DNA of 64,000 nt from Sphaerochaeta halotolerans (GCF_003429665.1 NZ_QUWK01000011.1:1-64000), one strand, 5' to 3'. Counted from the first letter of the stretch, positions 55,118 to 64,000 are shown. Program-made: numbers and translations. The notes: generated from the letters alone by a model not told the origin.

Positions 55118-56121
55118 TACAACAGATCCTGGTATTTTCTGTACAATCCCCTGAGCTGGTCATATGTAAGGTTGAGCAGCTTAGCAGCCTCCCTCTGGTT
55201 CCCGCCTGCCTGCTTCAAGGCTTCTGCAAGGTAGGATACATCAAGGTCAACACGAGCCTGTCCAAACTGTGACAAATCCAAGTGTTTTTGCTCTTTCGTG
55301 GTGGTCTTTTCCTCTCTCTGCATCTCCGGCGGGCTGAAAGGATTATCAAAGGGATTGAAATCGAGCCGCTCAATTTCTGGGGTATCACTCCGGTAGACAG
55401 CACGCTCCACTACATTTTTCAATTCACGAACATTTCCAGGCCATGGATAGGAGCGCAAGGAAGCTTCCACTTCCTCACAGAAGAACGGCATCTCCTCTCT
55501 CCCACACTCAAGAGCCATCTTGGAAGCAAAATAGGAAGCAAGCAGCAGGATATCTTCACCTCGTTCGCGCAGGGGAGGGAGGAATAATACCTCGAAAGAG
55601 AGGCGATCCAGGAGATCTTCCTTGAACTTGCCCTCCTGGCACAGGGTGGGAAGGTCTGCGTTGGTTGCTCCGATGATCTTTACATTCACCTCATGGGTAA
55701 CCGAAGATCCTACTCGCTCATAGGTTCCGTATTCCACCACACGAAGAATCTTCTCTTGGACCTCCAGTGGGATGAGCCCGATTTCGTCCAGGAAGAGCGT
55801 ACCTCCCTCAGCCTCTTCAAACCGACCCTTACGGGTCTTCTGAGCACCAGTGAAGGCACCTTGCTCGTAGCCAAAGAGTTCAGTCTCGATCAAGGAAGGA
55901 GGAAGCGCTGCACAGTTGACGGTTACCAAACTCTGCTGCCATCGAGGAGAGAGGAAATGTAATCTTCTGGCTGCTATCTCCTTACCACTCCCACGCTCCC
56001 CTACCAAGAGAATAGAACGGTTAACGGTAGCTGCACGACTCAGTTTACTCTGAAAATCCAGAAAGACCTCGCTCTCGCCAAGTGGTTGCTGGTTGTATCC
56101 TCCTCCCTGTGGAGATTCCAT
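55117..56121 (-). CDS. pspF: Sigma-54-dependent activator PspF
   Basis: 334-aa enhancer-binding protein made only of an AAA+ domain and a Fis-type DNA-binding helix, as in PspF (no receiver domain). Walker A GERGSGKE near residue 42, the sigma-54-contacting GAFTGA loop near 84, Walker B GGTLFLDEIG, and the C-terminal helix-turn-helix GGNQREAAKLLNLTYDQLRGL. The ATG at 56121 has AAGGAG upstream. Two TTGGTA-type sites lie just before it, suggesting autoregulation. PspA binding probably silences it. Confidence 0.92.
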   Translation of the reverse strand: MESPQGGGYNQQPLGESEVFLDFQSKLSRAATVNRSILLVGERGSGKEIAARRLHFLSPRWQQSLVTVNCAALPPSLIETELFGYEQGAFTGAQKTRKGRFEEAEGGTLFLDEIGLIPLEVQEKILRVVEYGTYERVGSSVTHEVNVKIIGATNADLPTLCQEGKFKEDLLDRLSFEVLFLPPLRERGEDILLLASYFASKMALECGREEMPFFCEEVEASLRSYPWPGNVRELKNVVERAVYRSDTPEIERLDFNPFDNPFSPPEMQREEKTTTKEQKHLDLSQFGQARVDLDVSYLAEALKQAGGNQREAAKLLNLTYDQLRGLYRKYQDLL

Positions 56122-56135
56122 TTGATACTCCTTTG

Positions 56136-56171
56136 TTGGTAAATTTTGCCATCCTTGGTATGATTTGCCAG
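56136..56171 (+). promoter_or_regulatory. Tandem putative PspF sites between pspF and pspA2
   Basis: TTGGTA-N5-TGCCA at 56136-56151 and again at 56155-56170, centres 19 bp apart (nearly two helical turns), 97-132 bp upstream of the sigma-54 promoter of pspA2 and inside the pspF leader. Confidence 0.65.
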
Positions 56172-56267
56172 AAACAGGGTAGCACAGCTGAGCGGACAAG
56201 AAAAGCAGGAGAGTCTAAAACCTAAGCAAAATGGTGATTTATCAAATTTATCATAGATATCTTTGAG

Positions 56268-56284
56268 TTGGCATGAATCGTGCA
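56268..56284 (+). promoter_or_regulatory. Sigma-54 promoter of pspA2 operon
   Basis: TTGGCATGAATCGTGCA: GG at 56270 and GC at 56282, 12-bp spacing. The leader to the pspA2 ATG is about 40 nt with AAGGAG. Confidence 0.8.
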
Positions 56285-56333
56285 ACTAGACTTATAGAAA
56301 CAGAGGTGGTACTACTACCTAAGGAGAGAAACT

Positions 56334-56987
56334 ATGGGAGTTTTTTCAAGATTCTTGGATATTGTTAATGCAAACATCAACTCACTATTGGACAAAGCAG
56401 AAGATCCCGAAAAGATGATCAAGTTGATGATGCAGGAGATGGAAGATACTCTTATTGAGCTCAAGAGTTCCTGTGCCGCAAAAATGGCCAGCAGAGCAAA
56501 GGCTGACCGTACCTATAAAGAAGCACTCAATGCTGTGGAACGCTGGCAGAGTCGAGCAGAACTTGCCATAAGCAAGGGACGTGAAGATTTGGCACGGGAG
56601 GCACTACTTGAGAAAAAGCAAGCCAAGGCAGCACTCGATCGCCTTAAAGAGGAACTTACTACCTATGATGAGGTAATCAAAACTGCAAAGAGTGAAATCA
56701 ACCAGATTGAAGACAAGCTTACCACCGTGAAGCAGAAGTATCAAATGATGGTTGAGAGGGCTAAACGGGCGAAGGAAGAACAAGCTGCCCAGGAAACCCT
56801 CAGACGGGCAAGCGATGGGAGCACCTTTCACCACTTCAATGATATGGAAGAGAAGATTGACCGGATGCAGGCTGATAAGGACCTGAACCACAGTAGCGCT
56901 ACCTTGGACGAAAAGTTCCGAGACCTCGAGGAGATGGATGACATCGATGCTGAGATCGAGGAATTGCGTAAACGCGCCGGCATGTGA
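56334..56987 (+). CDS. pspA: PspA/IM30 family phage-shock protein, paralogue 2
   Basis: 217-aa coiled-coil protein with the N-terminal amphipathic helix MGVFSRFLDIVNANINSLLDKA and EDPEKMIKLMM. The central coiled coil carries GREDLAREALLEKK, nearly identical to the same block in paralogue 1. First gene of a four-gene operon with PspB-like, PspC and DUF4097 proteins. Confidence 0.94.
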   Translation: MGVFSRFLDIVNANINSLLDKAEDPEKMIKLMMQEMEDTLIELKSSCAAKMASRAKADRTYKEALNAVERWQSRAELAISKGREDLAREALLEKKQAKAALDRLKEELTTYDEVIKTAKSEINQIEDKLTTVKQKYQMMVERAKRAKEEQAAQETLRRASDGSTFHHFNDMEEKIDRMQADKDLNHSSATLDEKFRDLEEMDDIDAEIEELRKRAGM

Positions 56988-57002
56988 GCGAAGGGGTAAG
57001 GC

Positions 57003-57338
57003 ATGGAAACAATCTGGATCTTAACAGTTATATTTTCCTTCATCATAGTCGTATCTACCCTTGATCACCGTTACAACCTGAGAAAGAAGAAGATTGAGGC
57101 AGCACTTCGGATGCGGGAGATGGAGATGGGATACCCCCCTGGGACCTACAGCAATGTAACGTATAGAAAGCATAAGAAAGGGGCTGCCTCTGAAGCCAGC
57201 TTTACCGAATGGCGACAAGGTACCAACCGAGCTGAATTGAGAAAAGGAATTGATGAATTGCAGGGGCGGCTTGCAAACCTTGAAACGATTATGAAAAGCC
57301 GGAAAAATTCATTTGAAGGCTTTGAAAATAAGGAATGA
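57003..57338 (+). CDS. PspB-like membrane protein
   Basis: 111-aa protein with one N-terminal TM (residues 3-20) and a charged cytoplasmic part (HRYNLRKKKIEAALRMREMEMG) plus a C-terminal helix with ELQGRLANLETIM. That last segment resembles the leucine-zipper end of PspB. Context between pspA and pspC supports the call; sequence similarity is weak. Confidence 0.6.
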   Translation: METIWILTVIFSFIIVVSTLDHRYNLRKKKIEAALRMREMEMGYPPGTYSNVTYRKHKKGAASEASFTEWRQGTNRAELRKGIDELQGRLANLETIMKSRKNSFEGFENKE

Positions 57339-57343
57339 CTACT

Positions 57344-57697
57344 ATGGCTACCAAACGATTGTACAGATCCCCTCGGGGAAAAATTTTTGGGGTTTGCACC
57401 GGCCTTGCCGAGTGGAGAGACCTTCCCCCAGACCCGGTCCGTTTGATTGTATTTCTTGTGGTAATGGCAACCGGCATCTTTCCCGGAGCACTCATCTACT
57501 TGATTGCTGCACTGATTATACCGATGAATCCTGAAGGTACCTACAACTCGACCAGCTATACTGATGATGCACCAGACGCGAGTGAAGAGGAACTGAAGGC
57601 TGAGTATGAACGGCTCAAGCAAAAAGTAGAAAAAATGGAAAACGAGATGTTCAACAAGGAACGTGATTGGGACAACCGATTCCACCAAGGGACATAA
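57344..57697 (+). CDS. PspC-domain protein with coiled-coil tail
   Basis: 117-aa protein: PspC domain (RLYRSPRGKIFGVCTGLAEW, then TM residues ~30-62) and a C-terminal coiled coil (EELKAEYERLKQKVEKMENEM). The ATG at 57344 is preferred because AAGGA lies 9 bases upstream; an ATG at 57335 is too close to it. Probably anchors PspA2 at the membrane. Confidence 0.88.
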   Translation: MATKRLYRSPRGKIFGVCTGLAEWRDLPPDPVRLIVFLVVMATGIFPGALIYLIAALIIPMNPEGTYNSTSYTDDAPDASEEELKAEYERLKQKVEKMENEMFNKERDWDNRFHQGT

Positions 57698-57698
57698 T

Positions 57699-58574
57699 AT
57701 GCTGAAGGACACCAATGCCAACAAAATCTTCCTGATCATCCTTGTCCTTATACTTGCTCTCTCCTTCTTTCTTTACAAGGGATGGGAGAGACGGGGAATC
57801 GAGCAGCGTATGGATCAGCAGATTGACTTCCAGGCAGGAGACTCCCTGCAGGTATCGACCATCAGCAATGACATTTTCATTGAAGTGAATGAAGGACAAA
57901 AACAAGCAAGTGTTTCACTTGGGAGCCATGACAATGAACAGCTCGAGGTTTCCAAACGAGGTTCCCTGGTCACAGTTTCGGTCAGTCCAGTCAAGCGTTG
58001 GTTTCTTCGCTTCTTCTCTTATACCGCTTCACCCTTGGTACTCACCCTTCCCAGTGAGAACCTGGGACATTTGGAAGTCACTTCCACCAGTGGGGATATC
58101 ACCCTCATGCACCCCTTGAAGACCAAGTCGACAAAGGTCTCTGGAGTAAGCAGCGAGGTAGACTTCCTTACCCTCTGGGCATCTGAGCACCTGGAACTAC
58201 ATACCATCAGCGGGGACATCTCTGGAAAAGAAGCCTCTTCTGATGGCAATGCAGATATCTCCTCAACAAGCGGTACGATTGAGATCCAGCGGATAACGGG
58301 GCCGAAGACCATCCTCAAGACAACAAGCTCCGGAATTGAAGCAGGGGTGAGCATTTCAAAGAACGGATCAATGGAAGCTAAAACCACAAGTGGCGAAATT
58401 GAACTTGATCTTCGCCCAAGCAACAACCTAAACATAACTACTTCCACTGTCAGCGGGTCAATTGAATTCAATGACAAGCGGCAGGCAGGAAATAATGCCA
58501 GCCTACAGACTGGGGAAGGAAGCAACTCAGTTACACTCTCATCGGTAAGTGGCTCAATCGATTTGGTATACTAA
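57699..58574 (+). CDS. DUF4097 (LiaG-like) beta-solenoid envelope protein
   Basis: 291-aa protein with one N-terminal TM (residues ~8-26) and an extracytoplasmic repeat domain. Repeats of the form S.SG.I.....L.....T.SG.I (for example VTSTSGDITL, HTISGDISG, SSTSGTIEI, KTTSGEIEL, STVSGSIEF) are typical of DUF4097. LiaG-type proteins accompany PspA/LiaH systems in Firmicutes. Last gene of the pspA2 operon. Confidence 0.83.
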   Translation: MLKDTNANKIFLIILVLILALSFFLYKGWERRGIEQRMDQQIDFQAGDSLQVSTISNDIFIEVNEGQKQASVSLGSHDNEQLEVSKRGSLVTVSVSPVKRWFLRFFSYTASPLVLTLPSENLGHLEVTSTSGDITLMHPLKTKSTKVSGVSSEVDFLTLWASEHLELHTISGDISGKEASSDGNADISSTSGTIEIQRITGPKTILKTTSSGIEAGVSISKNGSMEAKTTSGEIELDLRPSNNLNITTSTVSGSIEFNDKRQAGNNASLQTGEGSNSVTLSSVSGSIDLVY

Positions 58575-58592
58575 GCTCCAGATAATGGGTAC

Positions 58593-58628
58593 ACGAAGGC
58601 AGGATTGAAAAATTCTGCCTTCGTTTTT
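58593..58628 (+). terminator. Terminator of the pspA2 operon
   Basis: Ten-bp stem ACGAAGGCAG/CTGCCTTCGT with a 12-base loop and TTTTT. Confidence 0.9.
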
Positions 58629-58731
58629 GGCTCCGTTTTTAGACATTTTTGCCATATATTCAGTATTTTTCCTTTTTCCGAGGCATTTACTATTGTACCT
58701 TGACTATGCCATCAATACTGGAGGGTATTTC

Positions 58732-59789
58732 ATGGGAACAAAACGAAGGACAATCTCGTTGCATGCACTGTTCATCATGCTTATCGTAAGTTTGACTGGA
58801 TTTGAAACGGTTCTTGCAATTCTGGGAACACCGCTTTTTTTCCAATACTACACTGGCGAACAAGGGATTGCGTATGTATCGAACCCAGAACAAGTATTCA
58901 CGGTTAAAATTTCAGACCCGTTGATTCTGGAAATTCCAATCGCTATATCTGGACACTTTGGGTTAGTTCATCAATATGGAAAACACAGATGTTCTCCTCT
59001 ACATGGGGCTCTACAGCAAGGATATCAACAATAAGGATATTATCGCCGAGAATATAACTGCGGACAAACCCATGGTTGGAAAGAAAGTCAATTTCCTGTT
59101 GCAGAGAGCTGATGAAGCGAAGGTCATTCCTCCTCCAGCAACTGAGCCAGTGCCAATGACCGACCCAGCTGTTAACCTTACCTTCTCAACCAATTCAAGC
59201 AAGCGTTCACCTATTATTACAGAACTGGGACAACTTTCCTTATATTGCAAAAGATTTGACAGTCCGAGACAAGGGTCGACTCACCTTGAAACCTGCCGTC
59301 ACGCTGAAAATGCAAGAGAACTCTTCCCTGGCCGTTTCAGGCACCCTGATAGCAAAGGGAACAGCTGACTACCCCATTTCCATCACCAGCTACAACGATG
59401 ATCTTCGAAATGACACGAATGGGGAGGGACTGCAACCAAACCACAAGCTGGAGATTGGGTTGGAATTATTTACAATTCAGGCTCCATTCATTACCCTGGG
59501 AACTGCCCAAACAATCTTCAGAAACGGGGAGATACTGCACAGTGCAGGAGATGGAATCCTGGTTCTCGACCAAGCATCTCCAACCTTTGGGGATCTTCGC
59601 TTCACTGATACGGTGGAGTGGATATCAACAAGCAATAGGATCGTGAGCAACTGTACGGACTGCTACCTTCGAGTGGCAGCCCTTTCTTCCATTCCTCTTT
59701 CTTTCCCTTATCTTAGCTTGCTTACTTGCCATAATCCCTCATCTGTAGGTAACATGCAGCAATCAAGGAGACACCATGGAACAAAGTGA
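58732..59789 (+). pseudogene. Frameshifted surface/beta-helix protein gene
   Basis: Three consecutive reading frames together look like one protein. Frame 1 from the ATG at 58732 (ribosome site GGAGGG) has a TM segment (LHALFIMLIVSLTGF) and continues to about 58970. Frame 2 (from ~58970, MENTDVLLYMGLYS) runs to about 59205 and is Pro/Thr rich. Frame 3 runs from ~59200 (NWDNFPYIAKDLTV, then LTLKPAVTLKM and SGTLIAKGTADYPI) to 59789. The last part matches the start of parallel beta-helix domains of surface proteins. Two +1 shifts are needed, so it is probably inactive unless the assembly is wrong. Confidence 0.68.
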
Positions 59790-61038
59790 ACGCATCCTCT
59801 ATGCTCTACTCATTGTGCTCATCTCTTCCCTCATGCTCACAGCCATGATTCTTGAGGGTCCGCTCACTGTCTTGAAAAACACACTCCATCTGCAGACTCA
59901 GGCAGCCCGCCTGATCAGCGACTTTACGTTGCATGGAGTTGGGACTGCAATGTTCAACGCAGCAACAGTGGGACTGCTGGCAATGGTTCTCATTTTCCAT
60001 GCCTCAGTCAGTCTTTCAGGTCCTGCTGTTTCGGCAATTTTGACCATGATGGGGTTCTCCTTCTTCGGAAATACGTTGCTCAATAGCATCCCTCTCATTG
60101 GGGGGGTATGGCTGGCTAGCAAACTTGCACGCAAGACCTTCGGCTCCTACAGCCTGATCGCCCTCTTCAGCACCGCACTCGGTCCCTTGGTGACCTATCT
60201 AATGTTCTCAATAGGCCTACCGTTGCCTCTCTCCGTTCCACTGGGAATCATCGCGGGCCTTGCTGCTGGCTTCATCCTTCCTGCAGTGGCCGGATCCATG
60301 CTGCAACTACATCAAGGTTACAATCTCTACAACGTTGGTTTTAGTTGTGGTTTCATCGGCCTGTTTGCATCCAACTTGCTCATTGCTGCTGGCAAGATGG
60401 AACCCTTGACCATCAAGTGGAGTGAAGAGTTCTCGCTCCCACTCTTCCTTCTTATCCCTCTGTTTTCCGTTATGTTGATCGTAACAGCCTTGTTTATTGA
60501 GAAACCCAAACAAGGATTCCAAGGTTTCCTTGAAGTACAGAAGCTCTCAGGCCGTCTCCCCTATGATTTTTTTGACACCGGATACACGGCTGGAACATTC
60601 TTGAATATCGGACTGCTTGGATTGGTTTTCTGGGGATATCTGGTTATCATCGGAGCCCCGATAAATGGACCAACCATTGGAGCATTATTTACCATAATCG
60701 CCTTTGGAGGTTTCGGAAAAACCTTAAAGAATACGTATCCTGTAGCGTTGGGAGTTGTGCTCTCCACTTTGTTGTTCGGAAAGTCCCTGGTAGCTCCAGG
60801 CCCCCTCTTGGCAACACTTTTCGCCACCACCTTGGCCCCAATTACAGGGCAGTTCGGTTTCTTCGCAGGCCTATTGGCTGGATTCCTGCACCTGGTGATG
60901 GTAGAAGCAACGGCATCCTGGCACGGTGGACTTGTTCTGTATAACAATGGTTTCGCCGGTGGGCTGACAGCAAGCCTGTTTGTGGCAATCTTACAGTGGT
61001 ATAAAACCAACCGACCTGAGGAGGATTTCACGCAATGA
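59776..61038 (+). CDS. DUF1576 multi-pass membrane protein
   Basis: 420-aa protein with about 11 hydrophobic segments in two similar halves, each containing a glycine-rich GFSFFGNTLLNS / AFGGFGKTLKNT block and an H.GYNLYNVGFSCGFIG / WHGGLVLYNNGFAGGL block. This internal duplication suggests a transporter fold. Start overlaps the preceding pseudogene stop; ribosome site AAGGAG. Function of the family is unknown. Confidence 0.85.
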   Translation: MEQSERILYALLIVLISSLMLTAMILEGPLTVLKNTLHLQTQAARLISDFTLHGVGTAMFNAATVGLLAMVLIFHASVSLSGPAVSAILTMMGFSFFGNTLLNSIPLIGGVWLASKLARKTFGSYSLIALFSTALGPLVTYLMFSIGLPLPLSVPLGIIAGLAAGFILPAVAGSMLQLHQGYNLYNVGFSCGFIGLFASNLLIAAGKMEPLTIKWSEEFSLPLFLLIPLFSVMLIVTALFIEKPKQGFQGFLEVQKLSGRLPYDFFDTGYTAGTFLNIGLLGLVFWGYLVIIGAPINGPTIGALFTIIAFGGFGKTLKNTYPVALGVVLSTLLFGKSLVAPGPLLATLFATTLAPITGQFGFFAGLLAGFLHLVMVEATASWHGGLVLYNNGFAGGLTASLFVAILQWYKTNRPEEDFTQ

Positions 61039-61415
61039 AGCGCAAAGAACTATTAGGACGATTGATCGGGGAGGTTACAAACTTCCTTCTGGACGGTAAT
61101 CCCCTCCGCTTGGTGGTTTCTCTGCACCAGGAAGAGGACGGGGCTCATCTGACCTTCTTTGACGATAAGAAACGAAGTGAAGAGGAGCTCAACCGCATCA
61201 ACAAGGCCCTTCACCCGAAATATGAGAGGCCGGAACTTGCTGAATACTATGGATTGATGGCAGGCCACGATGTGACGTGGGACTCCAGACTTGAGCTTAT
61301 CGGATGGCAGATTAAGCATGCAGATGTAGATAATTCAGATAGTGGGCTGCGAATTGATCTCTGGCTCGGGAGTGATGCATTCAATCCAGAAAAATTTACC
61401 ATTGGGAAGGAGTAG
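61035..61415 (+). CDS. Conserved hypothetical protein paired with DUF1576
   Basis: 126-aa soluble protein with no signal peptide or TM. Features: FLLDGNPLRLVVSLHQEEDG near 18-37, ALHPKYERPELAEYYGLMAG near 58-77. The ATG overlaps the DUF1576 stop by ATGA, so the two are translated together. No family recognised; probably a cytosolic partner of the permease. Confidence 0.75.
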   Translation: MKRKELLGRLIGEVTNFLLDGNPLRLVVSLHQEEDGAHLTFFDDKKRSEEELNRINKALHPKYERPELAEYYGLMAGHDVTWDSRLELIGWQIKHADVDNSDSGLRIDLWLGSDAFNPEKFTIGKE

Positions 61416-61448
61416 CAACATTTTTACGCTATTTTTCCTCTAGTGTGT

Positions 61449-61514
61449 TGCATAGGTATTAATAAATCAGTTTTTTGTTGCATAAATATACACATACTGT
61501 TGCATAAATTTTCA
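61449..61514 (+). promoter_or_regulatory. Three ARG boxes at carAB
   Basis: TGCATAGGTATTAA (61449-61462, weakest), TGCATAAATATACA (61479-61492) and TGCATAAATTTTCA (61501-61514). The last two are 22 bp apart start to start, and the third covers the -35 element. They resemble the E. coli ARG box (TGAATAAATATTCA) and the box at argR in this window. Confidence 0.7.
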
Positions 61515-61528
61515 GTATACGGTATGAT
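61500..61528 (+). promoter_or_regulatory. carAB promoter
   Basis: -35 TTGCAT (61500-61505), 17-bp spacer, -10 TATGAT (61523-61528); ribosome site GGAG before the carA ATG. Confidence 0.7.
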
Positions 61529-61556
61529 CCCTACAATTTGAACTGATGGAGAACCT

Positions 61557-62702
61557 ATGGACACAAGCTTTCTTCTTCTCGAGGATGGAACAGTATTCAC
61601 CGCAGTAGGATTTGGATTGCCTGCGCCTTTGCTTGGTAGAGAGGCGCCCATGGCTGAAGTGGTCTTCAACACCAGTATGTGTGGATACCAAGAGATTGTC
61701 ACCGATCCTTCGTACCATGGGCAGATGGTGGTCATGACCTACCCCCACATAGGCAACTATGGGTGTGAAGCCTCCTTTGAGGAGCATCTGGATCTACCCA
61801 ATCCCATTAGCTGTACAGCACTGATAGTTCATTCTGTATACACAGGCCCTCTTCCTCCAAAGAGGGTCTCTTTACATGATTATTTGCTCACACACAAGGT
61901 AGTGGGCTTGAGTGGCGTAGACACCCGTGCATTAACCATCCATATACGAAACAAGGGAGCCCAGAAAGCAATCATATTCAGGACTGAAGGCAAGTCGCTT
62001 TCACGTTCAGAACATAAACATGCGCTCTCCCTGGTGAGGGATTATCCCTCGGTCAGTGAGATCGATCTCATAGAAGGGGTGAGCACCAAGCAGGTCATCA
62101 AGGATCCTTGGGAGGGAGCACCCAAGGAGGCATCCCTACGATTCGCTGTTGTAGACTTCGGGATAAAGCGCTCAATCATTACCGAACTCTATCGTCGTGG
62201 GGTGGCAGTCACTCTCTTTCCTCCTACGGTAGACTCTTATGACATCCTCCACTCTGGATGTAATGCAATGCTGCTGTCCAACGGTCCGGGAGATCCTGAA
62301 CGATTGCAAGACGCTGTCTCGATGACCAGGCAGGTCATTGGGGCAGGGCTGCCTGTCTTTGGAATCTGCCTCGGTCATCAGTTGATCACCTGGGCACTGG
62401 GGGGAACCACAAAGAAAATGAAATATGGGCACCACGGGGGGAATCATCCGGTAGTGGATACCCAAAGTGGCACATGCTTCGTCACCAGCCAGAACCATAG
62501 TTACGCCAGTGAGATTGAAACACTTCCGCCCTCTGCAACAGTGTGGTTCAAAAATGCAAATGACAACTCCATCGAAGGACTGTTCTGCACAGACAAGCGA
62601 GTCAGCTGCGTCCAGTTTCACCCAGAAGCATCTCCAGGCCCCCATGATGCAACCTGGATTTTCGATTCATTCATCCTGGCAGCCAAGGAGGCAAGAGCAT
62701 GA
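61557..62702 (+). CDS. carA: Carbamoyl-phosphate synthase small subunit
   Basis: Glutaminase subunit delivering ammonia to CarB for arginine and pyrimidine synthesis, 381 aa. The N-terminal CPSase domain ([20 protein letters not shown], residues ~34-53) is followed by a class I glutamine amidotransferase with the nucleophile Cys in GICLGHQ near 263 and the His-Glu pair in FHPEASPGP near 349. It overlaps carB by ATGA. Likely repressed by ArgR through upstream ARG boxes. Confidence 0.95.
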   Translation: MDTSFLLLEDGTVFTAVGFGLPAPLLGREAPMAEVVFNTSMCGYQEIVTDPSYHGQMVVMTYPHIGNYGCEASFEEHLDLPNPISCTALIVHSVYTGPLPPKRVSLHDYLLTHKVVGLSGVDTRALTIHIRNKGAQKAIIFRTEGKSLSRSEHKHALSLVRDYPSVSEIDLIEGVSTKQVIKDPWEGAPKEASLRFAVVDFGIKRSIITELYRRGVAVTLFPPTVDSYDILHSGCNAMLLSNGPGDPERLQDAVSMTRQVIGAGLPVFGICLGHQLITWALGGTTKKMKYGHHGGNHPVVDTQSGTCFVTSQNHSYASEIETLPPSATVWFKNANDNSIEGLFCTDKRVSCVQFHPEASPGPHDATWIFDSFILAAKEARA

Positions 62703-64000
62703 GTGCAAGACGTGATATCAAACGGATTCTGGTAATCGGCAGCGGTCCTATTGTCATCGGGCAAGCCTGCGAGTTCGATTATAGCGGGACCCAAGCGGTA
62801 AAGGCCTTGAAAGAGGAAGGGTATGAGGTCATTTTACTCAATCCTAATCCTGCAACCGTAATGACTACCCTTGGCATGGCTGACCATATCTACCTTGACC
62901 CACTGAGAACCGAGTATGTTGAGCAAATATTCCAGAGGGAGCGCCCTGATGCAATCCTGACTACCATGGGAGGACAAAGTGGGCTCAACCTGGCACTCGA
63001 ACTCGATGAGTCTGGGTTGCTAGCCCAGTATGGGGTCGAGGTCATTGGATCATCCATAGCATCCATCAAGCTAGCTGAAGACCGCGGAGCTTTCAAAAAA
63101 GTCATCAACCAGTTGGGGTTGGAAAGCGCAAAGAGCTCCATCGCCCACAACATCGATGAGGGTATGGAACTGCTTGCAGACCTACCCTTTCCTCTCATCA
63201 TCCGCCCCTCCTATACGCTGGGCGGCATGGGAGGATCCATTGCCTACAACAAGGAAGAATACCCGTCATTACTTGAACATGCCCTGGAAACCAGCCCCAC
63301 CCATGAGGTTCTCGTTGAAGAGTCTCTCATCGGTTGGAAGGAGTTCGAAATGGAGGTAATGCGTGACAAACAGGACAATGCAATCATTGTCTGTTCCATC
63401 GAGAACGTTGACCCAATGGGAGTACATACTGGGGATAGTATTACCATTGCCCCGATTCAAACCCTTGATGAGAAAAGCTACCAGAAGATGAGGGACGCAT
63501 CAATTGCAATTCTGCGGGCGATCGGGGTCGACTGTGGGGGAAGCAACGTCCAATTCGCTGTACACCCGGAAACCGGAAGGATGGTTGTCATAGAGATGAA
63601 CCCCCGGGTCTCCCGCTCCTCAGCCCTTGCCAGCAAGGCAACTGGATTTCCTATTGCCCGTTGTTCTGCAAAGTTGGCAGTCGGATATACCCTTGATGAA
63701 GTGGTCAACGAGATAACCGGCCAATCGGTATCCTGTTTTGAGCCGGTACTTGACTACTGTGCGGTGAAGGTCCCTCGCTTCGAGCTGGAGAAATTCCCAC
63801 TTCCCCTCTCTGCCTTGGGAACACAGATGCGTAGTATCGGGGAAGCGTTGGCCTTGGGGAGGACTGCCTTGGAAGCGTTGAACAAGGGAATCAGAAGCTC
63901 AGAGCGAAAGCTCGAGGGGCTGTGTGACCTCATTCGAGCAGGGCTTTATGATGCACAGGAGGTTGCAAGATTTCTTACAAGCGCACACCCCTTGCGCCTG
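62699..64000 (+). CDS. carB: Carbamoyl-phosphate synthase large subunit (5' part)
   Basis: First 434 codons of a ~1070-aa enzyme; it runs off the right edge. The N-terminal ATP-grasp carboxyphosphate domain is intact: [20 protein letters not shown] (residues ~14-33), [18 protein letters not shown] near 168-179, and [18 protein letters not shown] near 299-316. The oligomerisation domain begins at the edge. Start ATGA overlaps carA. Confidence 0.95.
   Translation, partial: MSARRDIKRILVIGSGPIVIGQACEFDYSGTQAVKALKEEGYEVILLNPNPATVMTTLGMADHIYLDPLRTEYVEQIFQRERPDAILTTMGGQSGLNLALELDESGLLAQYGVEVIGSSIASIKLAEDRGAFKKVINQLGLESAKSSIAHNIDEGMELLADLPFPLIIRPSYTLGGMGGSIAYNKEEYPSLLEHALETSPTHEVLVEESLIGWKEFEMEVMRDKQDNAIIVCSIENVDPMGVHTGDSITIAPIQTLDEKSYQKMRDASIAILRAIGVDCGGSNVQFAVHPETGRMVVIEMNPRVSRSSALASKATGFPIARCSAKLAVGYTLDEVVNEITGQSVSCFEPVLDYCAVKVPRFELEKFPLPLSALGTQMRSIGEALALGRTALEALNKGIRSSERKLEGLCDLIRAGLYDAQEVARFLTSAHPLRL

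Noticed and set aside
56172-56267. A sigma-54 promoter for pspF on the minus strand
   Set aside because: TGGCAAATCATACC and similar strings lack the GC at the right distance; pspF is more likely sigma-70 dependent.

Overview
The window looks like a chromosomal segment of a free-living, fermentative spirochaete, most probably Sphaerochaeta or a close relative. The reasons are moderate GC, a spirochaete-like gene set (clade X type phosphofructokinase, a degenerate Lon-like protease, a divergent xanthine-dehydrogenase-like trio beside dnaE) and clostridial-looking features ([FeFe]-hydrogenase cluster, T-box leader). The genus is an inference; no rRNA gene lies inside the window. No tRNA, CRISPR array, prophage or complete insertion sequence was seen.

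Layout. 1-281: a strong minus-strand promoter and a structured untranslated leader that runs off the left edge. 282-5358 (minus): HAD phosphatase, pgsA, M32 carboxypeptidase, and thrS behind a T-box leader. 5355-12575 (minus): fermentative hydrogen metabolism (free-methionine-sulfoxide reductase, catalytic [FeFe]-hydrogenase, two thioredoxin-like 2Fe-2S proteins, SpoIIE-type phosphatase, PAS-containing sensory hydrogenase), then the NADH sensor Rex and ispH. 12649-17860 (minus): secF, secD, yajC, groEL. 17976-19531 (minus): a phytol-kinase-like/DUF92 pair. 19792-25164: RRM protein (+), DUF2207 and LemA (-), argR and pgi (+). 25220-31035: a broken marR gene in front of a heterodimeric ABC exporter, then an EamA permease and a HAD phosphatase. 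31081-31233: a probable small RNA. 31440-36614 (minus): pfk, a ModE-N-like regulator, aminotransferase, ligA. 36726-47808 (plus): the xanthine-dehydrogenase-like trio, dnaE, yggT, recG, rsmD, acyl-ACP thioesterase. 47801-50398 (minus): beta-propeller glycosidase, small membrane protein, lspA, nif3. 50451-53956: Lon-like protease (+), SpoU methyltransferase and rsmI (-). 54024-58574: a sigma-54/PspF-controlled envelope-stress locus with two pspA genes. 58732-64000: a frameshifted beta-helix pseudogene, a DUF1576 permease with a small partner, and carAB.

How it works together. Rex and the hydrogenase cluster link NADH state to hydrogen disposal. ArgR very likely controls itself and carAB through ARG boxes visible at both promoters. 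PspF very likely acts on two sigma-54 promoters through a shared TTGGTA-N5-T(A/G)CCA motif. The most novel items are: (i) a ~150-bp non-coding element present twice at about 96% identity, each copy splitting a recognisable gene (a DUF1653 gene and a marR gene) with a short target duplication; (ii) a xanthine-dehydrogenase-family complex that keeps its 2Fe-2S and FAD motifs but has lost the molybdopterin glycine motif; (iii) a ~120-nt putative small RNA carrying an anti-Shine-Dalgarno-like 12-mer twice; and (iv) several genes whose promoters leave almost no 5' UTR.
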